The translations under genes and the position numbers were made by a program. From the NCBI GenBank assembly GCA_022340865.1, contig JAJDNC010000052.1:1-64000 (forward strand): a DNA stretch of 64,000 nucleotides. Direction: 5' to 3'. The stretch is from Gemmatimonadota bacterium (GTDB lineage: Bacteria; Gemmatimonadota; Gemmatimonadetes; Longimicrobiales; Gaopeijiaceae). Shown piece by piece: positions 7,992-16,253 of this stretch; position 1 is the stretch's first letter, and every line of letters starts with the position of its first letter. Below the pieces are notes generated by a model that worked only from the letters and a program-made list of their open reading frames with translations, made no database searches and was not told where the DNA came from.

Positions 7992-9746
7992 ATGTCTTCC
8001 ATGCTGCGCAGGAGCGTATGGGCCCTCCCGTTCCTGGCGATCTGCGCCTACCCCGCCGTGGCCCAGCAGACGGCCACGTGTCCCGACCCGAAGGTCATCA
8101 CCGCCGGCTTCGCCGAGCCCCTGGCCGACATCCGCTATCTGGCGGACGACGCCCTCGAGGGCCGGGAGATCGGCACGCCGGGCGCGCGCTGCGCGGCGCA
8201 GTACATCGCCGCCCGGTTCCAGGCCATGGGGCTCCGCCCCGGAGGTCCCGGCGGCTCGTTCTTCCAGGCCTTCCCCATCCGGAACGGAGCCGCGTTCGGT
8301 CCCTCGAACGCTCTGGCCGTCTCCGGCCACGGCTACGCACAGGGCCGGGACTGGGTGCCCTTCGGCTTCACGGCCAACACCACCGTCGAAGCGCCGCTGG
8401 CGTACGGAGGCTCCGGCCTCAGCCGCCCCGGTGACCCCGACGACCGGTTCTCGCACATGGACGTGTCGGGCAAGATCCTGGTCGTGGAATGGGGAGATCC
8501 CCAGAGCCCCAGCGGCCGCAGCGTGCGCACCGATGTGCACTTCAAGGCCACGGTGGCGGCCGGTCGGAAGGCTGCGGGCCTGCTGGTGCTGATGCCGGAG
8601 GGCATGGAGCTGCCCTCCCCGGCCGCGGAGACCCGGAACCCACTGACCATCCCCGTGGTTGCGGTGGCGGCGCCCCTGGCCGCGACGATCCGGCAGGCCG
8701 CGGAGGCCGGCGCCCCGGCGCGCATCCGGACCGACGTGCATCCCACCACGACCGAGGCGCGCAACGTGGTGGCGGTGCTCCCCGGCTCCGATCCGTCCCT
8801 CTCGTCCCGATCCGTCATCGTCGGCGGGCACTTCGACCACCTGGGGTGGGGTGGCGAGGGCTCCCTCGACCCCGACGTGCACGCCGTCCACAACGGCGCC
8901 GACGACAACGCCAGCGGCACCGCAGGCGTCCTGGAGATCGCCGGCAAGCTCGCCGCCGGTCCGCCGCTGGAGCGCACCGTGGTGTTCATCGCCTTCACCG
9001 GAGAGGAGCGCGGGCTGTGGGGCTCGGCGTACTACGTGGCGCATCCCACAGTCGACCTCTCCAAGGCCGTGGCCATGCTCAACCTCGACATGGTGGGCCG
9101 CATGGTGAACGACCAGGTCACGGTCTTCGGCATGGGCACCGCCAAGGAGTGGAACGGCCTGGTGAGCGAGGTCAACGACGGGTTGGCCAGCCCCATGAAG
9201 CTGGGCTTCGCTCCGGACGGCTACGGCCCTTCGGACCAGTCCTCGTTCTACGCGGCGGACATCCCCGTGCTGCACTTCTTCACCAACACCCACGCGGACT
9301 ACCACCGCGCCACCGACGACTGGCAGAAGATCGTCCCGGGCGGGATCGATCGGGTCACGGACCTGGCCGTCGGCATCGTGCGTCACCTGGCAGGGACCCC
9401 GGACGTGGCGGCCACGAGCCTCACGTTCGTGCAGCAGGCGGCGCCGCCGGCCCCGGCGAACGAGGCGGAACGCGCCCCGGGCTATGGGCCCTACCTGGGG
9501 ACCATCCCCGACATGACACCCCGGGACTTCGGCGTGCGCCTCACCGGCGTGCGCGAGGACAGCCCGGCCGAGCAGGCGGGGCTCCGGGCCGGCGACGTCA
9601 TCGTGGAGTTCGACGGCAAGCCCATCGCGGACCTGTACGCCTACGCATACGCGCTCCGCGACAAGAAGCCCGGGGACGTCGTGAAGATCGTCGTGGAGCG
9701 TGACGGCAAGCGGATGACGGTGAACGCGGTCCTGCAGGCCCGCTGA
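7992..9746 (+). CDS. Secreted M28 peptidase with C-terminal PDZ domain
   Basis: A 584-residue exported aminopeptidase-type protein. The signal peptide (about 1-24) ends in AVAQQ. A protease-associated-like insertion precedes the M28 catalytic domain. The two-zinc ligands are visible: His280 (GGHFDHLGWG), Asp304 (NGADDNASG), the GEERG acidic pair Glu338/Glu339, Asp366 (NLDMVGRM) and His438 (HADYHRATDDW). A PDZ domain occupies about 497-584 (EDSPAEQAGLRAGD), a combination known in secreted M28 peptidases of environmental bacteria. The start at 7992 has a GGAAGG box 8 bases upstream. The complete ligand set makes it a likely active zinc aminopeptidase in the periplasm or outside the cell. Confidence 0.9.
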   Translation: MSSMLRRSVWALPFLAICAYPAVAQQTATCPDPKVITAGFAEPLADIRYLADDALEGREIGTPGARCAAQYIAARFQAMGLRPGGPGGSFFQAFPIRNGAAFGPSNALAVSGHGYAQGRDWVPFGFTANTTVEAPLAYGGSGLSRPGDPDDRFSHMDVSGKILVVEWGDPQSPSGRSVRTDVHFKATVAAGRKAAGLLVLMPEGMELPSPAAETRNPLTIPVVAVAAPLAATIRQAAEAGAPARIRTDVHPTTTEARNVVAVLPGSDPSLSSRSVIVGGHFDHLGWGGEGSLDPDVHAVHNGADDNASGTAGVLEIAGKLAAGPPLERTVVFIAFTGEERGLWGSAYYVAHPTVDLSKAVAMLNLDMVGRMVNDQVTVFGMGTAKEWNGLVSEVNDGLASPMKLGFAPDGYGPSDQSSFYAADIPVLHFFTNTHADYHRATDDWQKIVPGGIDRVTDLAVGIVRHLAGTPDVAATSLTFVQQAAPPAPANEAERAPGYGPYLGTIPDMTPRDFGVRLTGVREDSPAEQAGLRAGDVIVEFDGKPIADLYAYAYALRDKKPGDVVKIVVERDGKRMTVNAVLQAR

Positions 9747-9823
9747 CCCGGCGGGGCGTGGGCGTAGGTGGCCGCGCCGCCTGCGCCCCCGCGCTCCGGG
9801 GTCGGTCCCCTCCTCCCGGGGTC

Positions 9824-9854
9824 TTGACCCTCACGTTGCGTGAGGTGCGACGTT
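9824..9854 (+). promoter_or_regulatory. MerR-type promoter/operator
   Basis: A -35 hexamer TTGACC at 9824-9829 is followed 19 bases later by GACGTT at 9849-9854 as a weak -10. The long spacer contains a perfect palindrome, CCTCACG-TTG-CGTGAGG, at 9829-9845. A stretched 19-bp spacer with a dyad between -35 and -10 is the hallmark of promoters controlled by MerR-family activators, which untwist the DNA. The esterase start codon lies 45 bases downstream. No merR gene is present in the window, so the regulator would act in trans. Confidence 0.65.
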
Positions 9855-9898
9855 GTTCCCCGCAGCCACGCAACGAGGAAGACCAGGAGGTCCTTGCC

Positions 9899-10780
9899 AT
9901 GCCCCGCCCCGTCACCCTGGCGCGCTCCGAAGTGCACGAGATCACCTCGCAGAATGCCGAGGCCGACTACCAGCTCTGGGTCGCGGTGCCCACCCGGAAC
10001 CCGCGCACGCCCCCGCGGGAGACGTATCCGGTCCTGTACGTCACCGACGCGGACATCTGGTTCTGCACCGCCGCGGAGATGACCCGCCTCATGCACGTCC
10101 TGTACGCCGTGCTGCCCCCCATCCTCGTCGTGGGCATCGCCTACGGGGTCGAGGATCCGATGCTCCAGGGCGAGATCCGGAACCGGGACCTGACCCCCAC
10201 GACCTCTCCGGGCTTCGAGGAGATGGCGCGCCGGATGAACCCCGAGTGGAAGCCTGCCCTTCCCGAGGGGCGCCGCATGGGGCGCGCGGCGGAGTTCCTC
10301 GCCTTCCTCGACGACGAGGTGAAGCCGTTCGTCGCGGAGCGGTATCCGGTGGAGGGGAAGGGCGCCTTGTTCGGTTGCTCCCTGGGCGGCCTGTTCGCGC
10401 TGTACGCGCTGCTGGCGAAGCCCGGGAGCTTCGACCACTACATCGCGGGAAGTCCGGCCATCTGGTGGGACGACGCGGTGCTCTTCGACCTCGAGGAAAG
10501 GACGGCGGCCTCCACGAAGGACGTGGCCGCGAACGTCTTCATGGGCGTCGGCTCGCTGGAAGAGGGCGGCGGCGTCACCGCCCAGGACCCGTTCAAGTTC
10601 GTCACCAACGTCCGCGCCATGGCCTCGCGGCTGGAGAGCCGTAAGTACCCGTCGCTGACGATCGAGACGGAGGTCTTCGACAACGAGGGGCACACGTCGG
10701 TCCCGCCGGTGGTGCTCACGCGGGGGCTCCGGATGGCGTTCCGGGGGAGCGCGTCCGCGAGGAGGGCCTCCGGATCGTGA
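9899..10780 (+). CDS. Alpha/beta-hydrolase of the putative esterase (EstD/Fes-like) family
   Basis: A 293-residue cytoplasmic alpha/beta hydrolase related to enterochelin-esterase and S-formylglutathione-hydrolase-like proteins. The nucleophile elbow is GCSLGG with Ser161. The segment YPVLYVTDAD near the N-terminus and AGSPAIWWDD after the elbow are typical of the family; a C-terminal EGHTSVPP supplies the likely catalytic histidine. No signal peptide is present. AGGAGG stands 9 bases before the ATG at 9899. Transcription probably starts at the MerR-type promoter 45 bases upstream, suggesting induction by a small molecule, metal or oxidant. The natural ester substrate is unknown. Confidence 0.83.
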   Translation: MPRPVTLARSEVHEITSQNAEADYQLWVAVPTRNPRTPPRETYPVLYVTDADIWFCTAAEMTRLMHVLYAVLPPILVVGIAYGVEDPMLQGEIRNRDLTPTTSPGFEEMARRMNPEWKPALPEGRRMGRAAEFLAFLDDEVKPFVAERYPVEGKGALFGCSLGGLFALYALLAKPGSFDHYIAGSPAIWWDDAVLFDLEERTAASTKDVAANVFMGVGSLEEGGGVTAQDPFKFVTNVRAMASRLESRKYPSLTIETEVFDNEGHTSVPPVVLTRGLRMAFRGSASARRASGS

Positions 10781-10838
10781 TGGGCTGACGCCTTCGGGTC
10801 GAGGTCCCGCAGGGTCGGCCCGCGTACCCGTCGCCCCG

Positions 10839-10855
10839 GGTGCGGCGCCCGCACC
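10839..10855. terminator. GC hairpin between convergent genes
   Basis: GGTGCGG-CGC-CCGCACC is a perfect 7-bp stem with a 3-base loop, located between the convergent esterase and gyrA genes. It could serve both directions, but no T-tract flanks it. Confidence 0.35.
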
Positions 10856-10873
10856 GCGCGCCCCACGCGCCCC

Positions 10874-13393
10874 TCACTCCCCCAGCAGATCCAGCTGTCC
10901 GTCCCCTCCCGCCAGCGGTTCGGCGGCGGGAGCGCCTCCCCCTTCCTGCGACCGGGTGACCTCCACGACCCGGTCGCCCGCGGCGAGCTTCATGAGCCGG
11001 CGGCCCTGGGTGCGGCGCCCCTGCGCGGGGATGGAGGCCGCCTCCACGCGGCTCACCCGACCCCCTGCGGTGACGAGCATGATCTCGTCGGAGTCCAGCA
11101 CCTCCAGGGCCGCCACCACCTTGCCGGCGGATCCGCCGGTGGGCGTCACCAGGTTCCCCATCCCTCCCCGTCTCTGCAGCGGAAACTCGCTGACGGAGGT
11201 ACGCTTGCCCATGGCGTTCTCACCCACTGTGAGCACCGTGGCCTCGCGGCGCACCATCACCATGCCCACGACCGCCTCCGAGCTCTTGAGCGCTATGCCC
11301 TTCACCCCCTGGGCGGTGCGGCCCACGACGGGGACGTCGCTCTCGGCGAAGCGGATGGCGCGCCCGCCACTGGAGAGGAGCATGACCTCGGCCAGCCCGT
11401 CGGAGAGCGCGACCTCGAGGATCCGATCCCCCTTCTTCAGCCCCGCCGCGATGACGCCGCCCGCGCGCGGGTTCGCGAACTCCGCGAGCTCCGTGCGCTT
11501 CAGCAGGCCACCTCGGGAGAGGAAGACCAGCACCCGGCCGGCGGCCTCGAGGTCGTCCACCGGGATGGTGGAGACGATCCGGTCGGTGCGGTCGGCCCCC
11601 TCGAGAAGCGCGTAGATCGACTGCCCCCGGGAGGCGCGGGCGCTCTCCGGCACGTCCAGCACCGGCAGGAAGTAGCACTGGCCCCGCTCGGTGAACGACA
11701 GGATCCACCCGGACGTGCGTGCCACGAAGACCCGCTCCAGGTAGTCGTCCTCGTAGCGCTCCATACCCGCCAGCGTTTTCCCCGAGGACACGCGCCTGCG
11801 GTACAGGTGCATGGGAATGCGCTTGGCGAAGCCTTCGTGGCTGAGGGTGACGACCACGGCCTCGTCGGCCAGCTGGTGCTCCACCGTGGCCTCGGCGCCT
11901 CCCGTGCGCTCCTCGTCGCCCTCTTCCAGCAGCACGGTGCGGCGCCCGTCGCCGTGTTTCTTCACCACTTCGCCCAACTCCTCCACCATCACCTCGAGCT
12001 GGCGCTCCTCCGACGCGAGGATCGCCTTGAGCTCCTCGATCTGGCCCTCGAGCTCGGCGAGGCGGGCCTTCAGCTGTGACCGCTCCAGTGCGGTGAGCCG
12101 GTGCAGCCGCATGTTCAGGATCGCGTCCGCCTGGACCTCGCTGAGGCCGAAGCGGTCCTGGAGCTTCTCGGACGCCTGGGCCTTGTCCTTGGAGCCCCGG
12201 ATGATCTTCACCACCTCGTCGATGTGCTGGAGCGCCACCAACAGGCCCTGGACGATGTGTCGCTCCGCCTCGGCCTTCTCGAGGTCGAAGCGGCAGCGCT
12301 TCCGGATGACGTCGAGGCGGTGGTCGCGGAAGCGCTCCAGCAGCTCCTTGAGGGTGAACTCCCGGGGCTGACCGTGGTCCAATGCCAGCAGGATGGCGCC
12401 GAAGGTCATCTGCAGGCTGGTGCGCTTGTAGAGCTGGGCCAGGATCTTCCCCGGCTTGACCCCCCGCTTCAACTCGATGACCAGGCGGATGCCCTCCCGG
12501 TCCGTCTCGTCGCGGATGTCGGAGACCTCGCTGATCTTCCCGCGTCGGGCGAGGTCGGCGACCTGCTCGATGACCTTGGACTTGGAGACCGCATACGGCA
12601 GCTCGGTGACCACGAGCTGCTCCTTGCCGCCCCGGAGCGCCTCCTTCACCACGCGGGCGCGCATGACCACGCGGCCGCGACCCGTGGTGTACATGTCGCG
12701 TACGCCGCCGAGGCCCACCACGAAGCCCCCGGTGGGAAAGTCGGGACCGGGGATGTGGCGCATCAGGTCCTCGACGGTGCAGTCGGGGTCCACCACCAGC
12801 TGTTTCACCCCGGCGGCGATCTCCCGCAGGTTGTGGGGAGGCACGTTCGTGCTCATGCCCACGGCGATCCCCGCGGACCCGTTCACGAGCAGGTTGGGGA
12901 AGCGCGCAGGGAGCACCTTCGGCTCCGGCAGCCGGTTGTCGAAGTTGGGCTGGAACGGAACCGTCTCCTTCTGGATGTCGTCCAGCAGCTCCACGGCGAG
13001 GGCCTGGAGGCGCGCCTCGGTGTAGCGGTACGCCGCGGCATTGTCGCCGTCTATGGAGCCGAAGTTGCCCTGGCCGTCGACGAGCGGGTAGCGCAGGGAG
13101 AAGTCCTGTACCATGCGCACCAGCGCATCGTATACGGCAGAGTCACCGTGTGGGTGGTACTTGCCCAGAACGTCGCCGACGACGGTCGCGCACTTCTTGT
13201 ACGCGCGGTCGGGCATGAGGCCCAACTCGTGCATCGCGTACAGGATGCGACGATGCACGGGCTTGAGTCCGTCGCGCGCATCGGGAAGCGCGCGCTGGAC
13301 GATGACCGACATCGAATAGTCCAGGAACGACTCCCGCATCTCCTCTTCGATGAAGCGCGGCAGGATCCGTTCCCGCTTACGGGCGGTGGCCAT
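10874..13393 (-). CDS. gyrA: DNA gyrase subunit A
   Basis: An 839-residue type II topoisomerase A subunit that, with GyrB, introduces negative supercoils. The breakage-reunion domain shows [19 protein letters not shown], the quinolone-determining segment [13 protein letters not shown] with Ser85 and Asp89 in the unmutated state, and catalytic Tyr124 in [10 protein letters not shown]. The C-terminal half forms the beta-pinwheel; its GyrA box reads QRRGGMG instead of the usual QRRGGKG, supporting gyrase over topoisomerase IV. The ATG at 13393 is preferred because a GGAGAAGG box precedes it and [19 protein letters not shown] aligns with the family start; an upstream in-frame start would add 13 residues. 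gyrB is not in the window. Confidence 0.95.
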   Translation of the reverse strand: MATARKRERILPRFIEEEMRESFLDYSMSVIVQRALPDARDGLKPVHRRILYAMHELGLMPDRAYKKCATVVGDVLGKYHPHGDSAVYDALVRMVQDFSLRYPLVDGQGNFGSIDGDNAAAYRYTEARLQALAVELLDDIQKETVPFQPNFDNRLPEPKVLPARFPNLLVNGSAGIAVGMSTNVPPHNLREIAAGVKQLVVDPDCTVEDLMRHIPGPDFPTGGFVVGLGGVRDMYTTGRGRVVMRARVVKEALRGGKEQLVVTELPYAVSKSKVIEQVADLARRGKISEVSDIRDETDREGIRLVIELKRGVKPGKILAQLYKRTSLQMTFGAILLALDHGQPREFTLKELLERFRDHRLDVIRKRCRFDLEKAEAERHIVQGLLVALQHIDEVVKIIRGSKDKAQASEKLQDRFGLSEVQADAILNMRLHRLTALERSQLKARLAELEGQIEELKAILASEERQLEVMVEELGEVVKKHGDGRRTVLLEEGDEERTGGAEATVEHQLADEAVVVTLSHEGFAKRIPMHLYRRRVSSGKTLAGMERYEDDYLERVFVARTSGWILSFTERGQCYFLPVLDVPESARASRGQSIYALLEGADRTDRIVSTIPVDDLEAAGRVLVFLSRGGLLKRTELAEFANPRAGGVIAAGLKKGDRILEVALSDGLAEVMLLSSGGRAIRFAESDVPVVGRTAQGVKGIALKSSEAVVGMVMVRREATVLTVGENAMGKRTSVSEFPLQRRGGMGNLVTPTGGSAGKVVAALEVLDSDEIMLVTAGGRVSRVEAASIPAQGRRTQGRRLMKLAAGDRVVEVTRSQEGGGAPAAEPLAGGDGQLDLLGE

Positions 13394-13537
13394 TCCTTCT
13401 CCAGGCAGGGTGCTCCGGGGATCGTGGCCCAAGCTTCACAGCTTGGCGGAGGGGAGGCAAGCCGGGTGTCGCGGCCTGGGATCCGACGTCTCGACGTCTG
13501 CGACGGACGGGGGTCCCGCCCGTCCGACGGAGCCCGG

Positions 13538-13879
13538 TCAGCTCTCGGCGCTCGTGCTCTCCAGCAGCTCCAGCAGGTGCGCCTTCAAGTCGGCGGGCGC
13601 CTTCTCGCCGCGCCCGGCTCGCTGGATCGCGGCGCGGAAGGCCTCCTCGAAGCGCAGATGCGGATAGCACATCCTGCATGCCTCGAAGTGTGCCTTCACG
13701 CGCTCCAGGGAGACGCCCTCCAGCTCGCCGTCCAGATAGTCGTAGAGGAGGCTCATCGCTTCCTGGCAGCCGGGGGACCCCGGGCCATGATCCTCGCCGC
13801 CGCCATGCGCGTGCGCGTCCCCGTGGCCGCCGGAGGAGCGCCCTCCGAAGATCCGTCTGATGCGATGGAAGAAAGACAT
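13538..13879 (-). CDS. RsrA-like zinc-binding anti-sigma factor with His-rich N-terminus
   Basis: A 113-residue protein of the ZAS anti-sigma family. Cys38, His64, Cys68 and Cys71 (C-x25-H-x3-C-x2-C) match the arrangement in RsrA, the thiol-redox sensor that binds SigR; the SLLYDYLDGEL and HFEACRMC segments also match that group. Residues 19-31 are rich in His, Gly and Asp, an extra metal-binding-looking tail. The gene starts 16 bases after the stop of the ECF sigma gene on the same strand, the normal sigma/anti-sigma order. An alternative GTG start at 13894, one base after the sigma stop, would add five residues. It is expected to hold the upstream sigma factor inactive in the reduced state; redox sensing is inferred. 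Confidence 0.8.
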   Translation of the reverse strand: MSFFHRIRRIFGGRSSGGHGDAHAHGGGEDHGPGSPGCQEAMSLLYDYLDGELEGVSLERVKAHFEACRMCYPHLRFEEAFRAAIQRAGRGEKAPADLKAHLLELLESTSAES

Positions 13880-13895
13880 AGCTGGTTGCCGCACG

Positions 13896-14519
13896 TTATC
13901 CGTGCGGGTCCCTCACTCCTCCTTCGGAGGTCGCCGCCGCGAGATACCCCATCTCGACGGCATAGTCGTACAGCACCTTCTGCAGCCGGCGCCGTCCCCG
14001 GAAGAGCCGGCTCTTCACGGTGCCCACCGGGACGTCCAGCATCGCCGCGATCTCGTCGTAGGACATCCCCTCCACGTCCGACAGCACCACCGCCGTCCGG
14101 TACTCCTCCGGCAGCGCATCGATGGCCGTCAGCACCTCCGCGTCCACGATGGACCCGAAGAACTCCCCCTCGGGATCCGACCCCTCCACCGCCGACCACA
14201 GCGGGTTGACGCCGCCCTCGCTCGCCTGACCCACGGGAGCGTTGGCGGTGACGATCTCGTCGTGGCGCTGCCCGCGCTCGCGCTGCCGGAGATACAGGTT
14301 CCGACAGATGGTAAAGAGCCAGCTCTTGCACTGGGTTCCCGGCGTGTACTGGTCCCAGCTCCGATAGGCCCGCAGGAACGTGTCCTGGACGAGGTCCTGA
14401 GCCTGGTCCGGCGACGCGGAAAGCCGCAGCGCGAAGCGGTAGACCGCATCCATGTGCGGCAACGCCTCGCGCTGGAAGCTCGCCTTGCGGTCGGCGTCCA
14501 CGTCAGCGTTGCCCGGCAC
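13896..14519 (-). CDS. ECF RNA polymerase sigma factor (SigR/RpoE-like)
   Basis: A 207-residue ECF sigma factor. Region 2 contains YRFALRLSASPDQAQDLVQDTFLRAYRSWD, here split as YRFALRL, DLVQDTFLRAYRSWD and KSWLFTICRN; region 4 contains LPEEYRTAVVLSDVEGMSYDEIA in pieces such as LPEEYRTAVVL and GTVKSRLFRGRRRL, the helix-turn-helix that reads the -35. The partner gene downstream is an RsrA-like zinc anti-sigma factor, so this pair probably answers thiol-oxidising or related stress. The GTG at 14519 is the only start available before region 2, but no clear ribosome-binding site is seen, so the first residues are uncertain. Confidence 0.9.
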   Translation of the reverse strand: MPGNADVDADRKASFQREALPHMDAVYRFALRLSASPDQAQDLVQDTFLRAYRSWDQYTPGTQCKSWLFTICRNLYLRQRERGQRHDEIVTANAPVGQASEGGVNPLWSAVEGSDPEGEFFGSIVDAEVLTAIDALPEEYRTAVVLSDVEGMSYDEIAAMLDVPVGTVKSRLFRGRRRLQKVLYDYAVEMGYLAAATSEGGVRDPHG

Positions 14520-14582
14520 GTGGGGGTATGGTGCGCCGGCGGGCGCCGCGGCCGGTGCGACCTCCCTGGAGCCGCCGGCCGG

Positions 14583-15062
14583 TCAGTCCGGGAAGCGGAA
14601 GGACCGGGCGGCCCTGGGGTCGGGGGGCTCGCCGGTGACCAACTCGATGAGCGCCTCCATCTCCCCCGCCATCTCCTGGAGACGGTTCGAGACGGTGAGG
14701 GCGTGAGCGAAGTCGAAGTACGCGGCCACGGCCCCTTCGTCGGCCGCGTGGGTGGCGAGGACCACCGCCTCCATCTCCGCACGCAGGCTCTCGACGATGG
14801 CGTGCACCGCCATCGCCGCACTGCGGGCCTCCTGAAGCGTCATGAGCGACAGATCGCCGTCGAGTCGCGGAAGCAGGGCCTCCACCCGGGCTCTGCTCTC
14901 GGAGGGCGCCAGCACCGTGGCGGAGATCCCCACATCCCCGTGCAGCAGGGATCGGGCGCCCGATTTCAGCGCCCGGACCTCCTCGTAGTTGCAGCGCAGG
15001 ATCACCTTGGTTTCTCCAGGACCTGGACCCTCCGGGGCGGTTCCCCGCGAGGTCAGGAGCAC
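14583..15062 (-). CDS. Conserved hypothetical protein
   Basis: A 159-residue protein I do not recognise. It has no signal peptide or membrane helix. The first third is beta-rich (KVILRCNYEEV), and from about residue 70 it is mostly helical (LQEARSAAMAVHAIVESLRAE in outline), ending with a proline-rich stretch and FRFPD. The ATG at 15062 follows an AGGCAGAG sequence. It lies 63 bases upstream of the ECF sigma gene on the same strand and could belong to the same transcript. Codon use matches the neighbours, supporting a real gene. Confidence 0.6.
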   Translation of the reverse strand: MLLTSRGTAPEGPGPGETKVILRCNYEEVRALKSGARSLLHGDVGISATVLAPSESRARVEALLPRLDGDLSLMTLQEARSAAMAVHAIVESLRAEMEAVVLATHAADEGAVAAYFDFAHALTVSNRLQEMAGEMEALIELVTGEPPDPRAARSFRFPD

Positions 15063-15119
15063 ATCTCTGCCTATTAATACCTATCGGGTGCCCGCTCGGT
15101 TTCTGCAAGCATCCCGTCA

Positions 15120-15530
15120 TCAGGCCTCCGCGCCCACCGGTCCCGTGACGGTCAGTGGGACGGTCACCTGGTGCTCGTCGTCCACCCGCACGTCGAAGGC
15201 GTATCGATCCGGCTGCGGCAGGACGACGCCGTCCAGGTTGAGCAGGTGCGGTACCGCCATCGCGCCGGCGTCCGCCGCGCGTCCGGGCCCGAGCTGCATC
15301 TCCCCGTCGATGCGCATGAGCTCGTGTCCGCCGGAGTCCTTCATCCTGATCTCCACCGTGTGCTTCCCGCTCTCCCGCATGCCCGCCGAGAAGCGGAGGA
15401 TGAGCACCATCCGGGGATGGCGAGCCGGGAAGCTGCTCGCCGAAAGGTGGTCGAAGATACCCAGGATGTTGAGCTTCCCGGATGCGTCGATGGTGGCCGC
15501 GTCGGCCAGTAGCGCCAGATCGATCTCCAT
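15120..15530 (-). CDS. Small conserved protein, DUF6941-like
   Basis: A 136-residue protein with an EIDLALLADAATID start, FDHLSASSFPARHPRMVLILRF, and a C-terminal RYAFDVRVDDEHQ segment. The pattern resembles a small beta-sandwich family of unknown function (DUF6941-like), assigned here from memory of the motif pattern and therefore tentative. No signal peptide or membrane segment is present. The start codon is only three bases from the stop of the CPBP protease gene upstream on the same strand, so the two are likely cotranscribed. Function unknown. Confidence 0.62.
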   Translation of the reverse strand: MEIDLALLADAATIDASGKLNILGIFDHLSASSFPARHPRMVLILRFSAGMRESGKHTVEIRMKDSGGHELMRIDGEMQLGPGRAADAGAMAVPHLLNLDGVVLPQPDRYAFDVRVDDEHQVTVPLTVTGPVGAEA

Positions 15531-15533
15531 GGA

Positions 15534-16214
15534 TCAACCTACCCCGCCGTCGTGCGCAGGTGACATGAGCTTCTCCCCCAGGACGATTCCGCCCAGCAGG
15601 TCCAGGGCCGTGTGCGCCACCACCACCGGCCAGACGCTCCCGGCGGCGACGAAGGCCCACGCCAGGATGCCGCCCAGGGCGGCGGTGCGCACCATCCCCA
15701 GCACTCCCTGGTACGCGTGCAGCGCGCCGAACGCCACCGACGTCAGCACGCCGGCGGCGACGACGCCGGTGACGCCGGCGAGGACCGGCAGCGCGTAGCC
15801 GCGAAAGACGATCTCCTCGCACAGGCCCGCGATCACCGCCAGGCCGGCGAACGCCAGACGCTCACCCCCGGTTCGGGGGAGAAGCTCCCGGAGGGTCGCC
15901 GCCTCCTGCACGCCCAGGGCTCCACACAGGATGCGAAAACCCAGCATGACGGCGAGCCCCGCCACCGTCACCACCAGCGCCCAGCCCGCGAGCAGGTGGA
16001 GCCCCATGGGCACGAGGCCCACGGAGGCCGGGCCCCGCCTCCACGAGCCCAACCCCACGCACCACCCCCCGAGGAGCAGGAGGGTGGCGCCGGAGCTGGC
16101 GTAGGCGGGCAGCCGCGGAATGCGAGATCCCCTCAGGGCCCGGGCCTGCGCGAACGCCAGGGCCGGCAGGGCCACGAGGAGCCCCGCCAGGGTCAGCGCG
16201 TCGAGCACGGACAT
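15534..16214 (-). CDS. CPBP-family intramembrane glutamic protease
   Basis: A 226-residue integral membrane protein with about six to seven hydrophobic segments. The CAAX/CPBP (Abi) motifs are all present: EEIVFRGYAL with the catalytic Glu pair and Arg, FGALHAYQG with the first His, and HTALDLL with the second His. Bacterial members act as intramembrane endopeptidases, some in immunity or peptide processing. The ATG at 16214 starts directly with the first membrane helix. It is followed at three bases by the small DUF6941-like gene. Its substrate cannot be inferred from the context. Confidence 0.87.
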   Translation of the reverse strand: MSVLDALTLAGLLVALPALAFAQARALRGSRIPRLPAYASSGATLLLLGGWCVGLGSWRRGPASVGLVPMGLHLLAGWALVVTVAGLAVMLGFRILCGALGVQEAATLRELLPRTGGERLAFAGLAVIAGLCEEIVFRGYALPVLAGVTGVVAAGVLTSVAFGALHAYQGVLGMVRTAALGGILAWAFVAAGSVWPVVVAHTALDLLGGIVLGEKLMSPAHDGGVG

Positions 16215-16253
16215 GTCAGCGCCACGTCGCCGTCGGGGTCGGCCCCGGGACGC

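Noticed and set aside
12101..14209. Long plus-strand frame opposite gyrA
   Set aside because: It is the complement of gyrA and of the sigma/anti-sigma genes; no family features.
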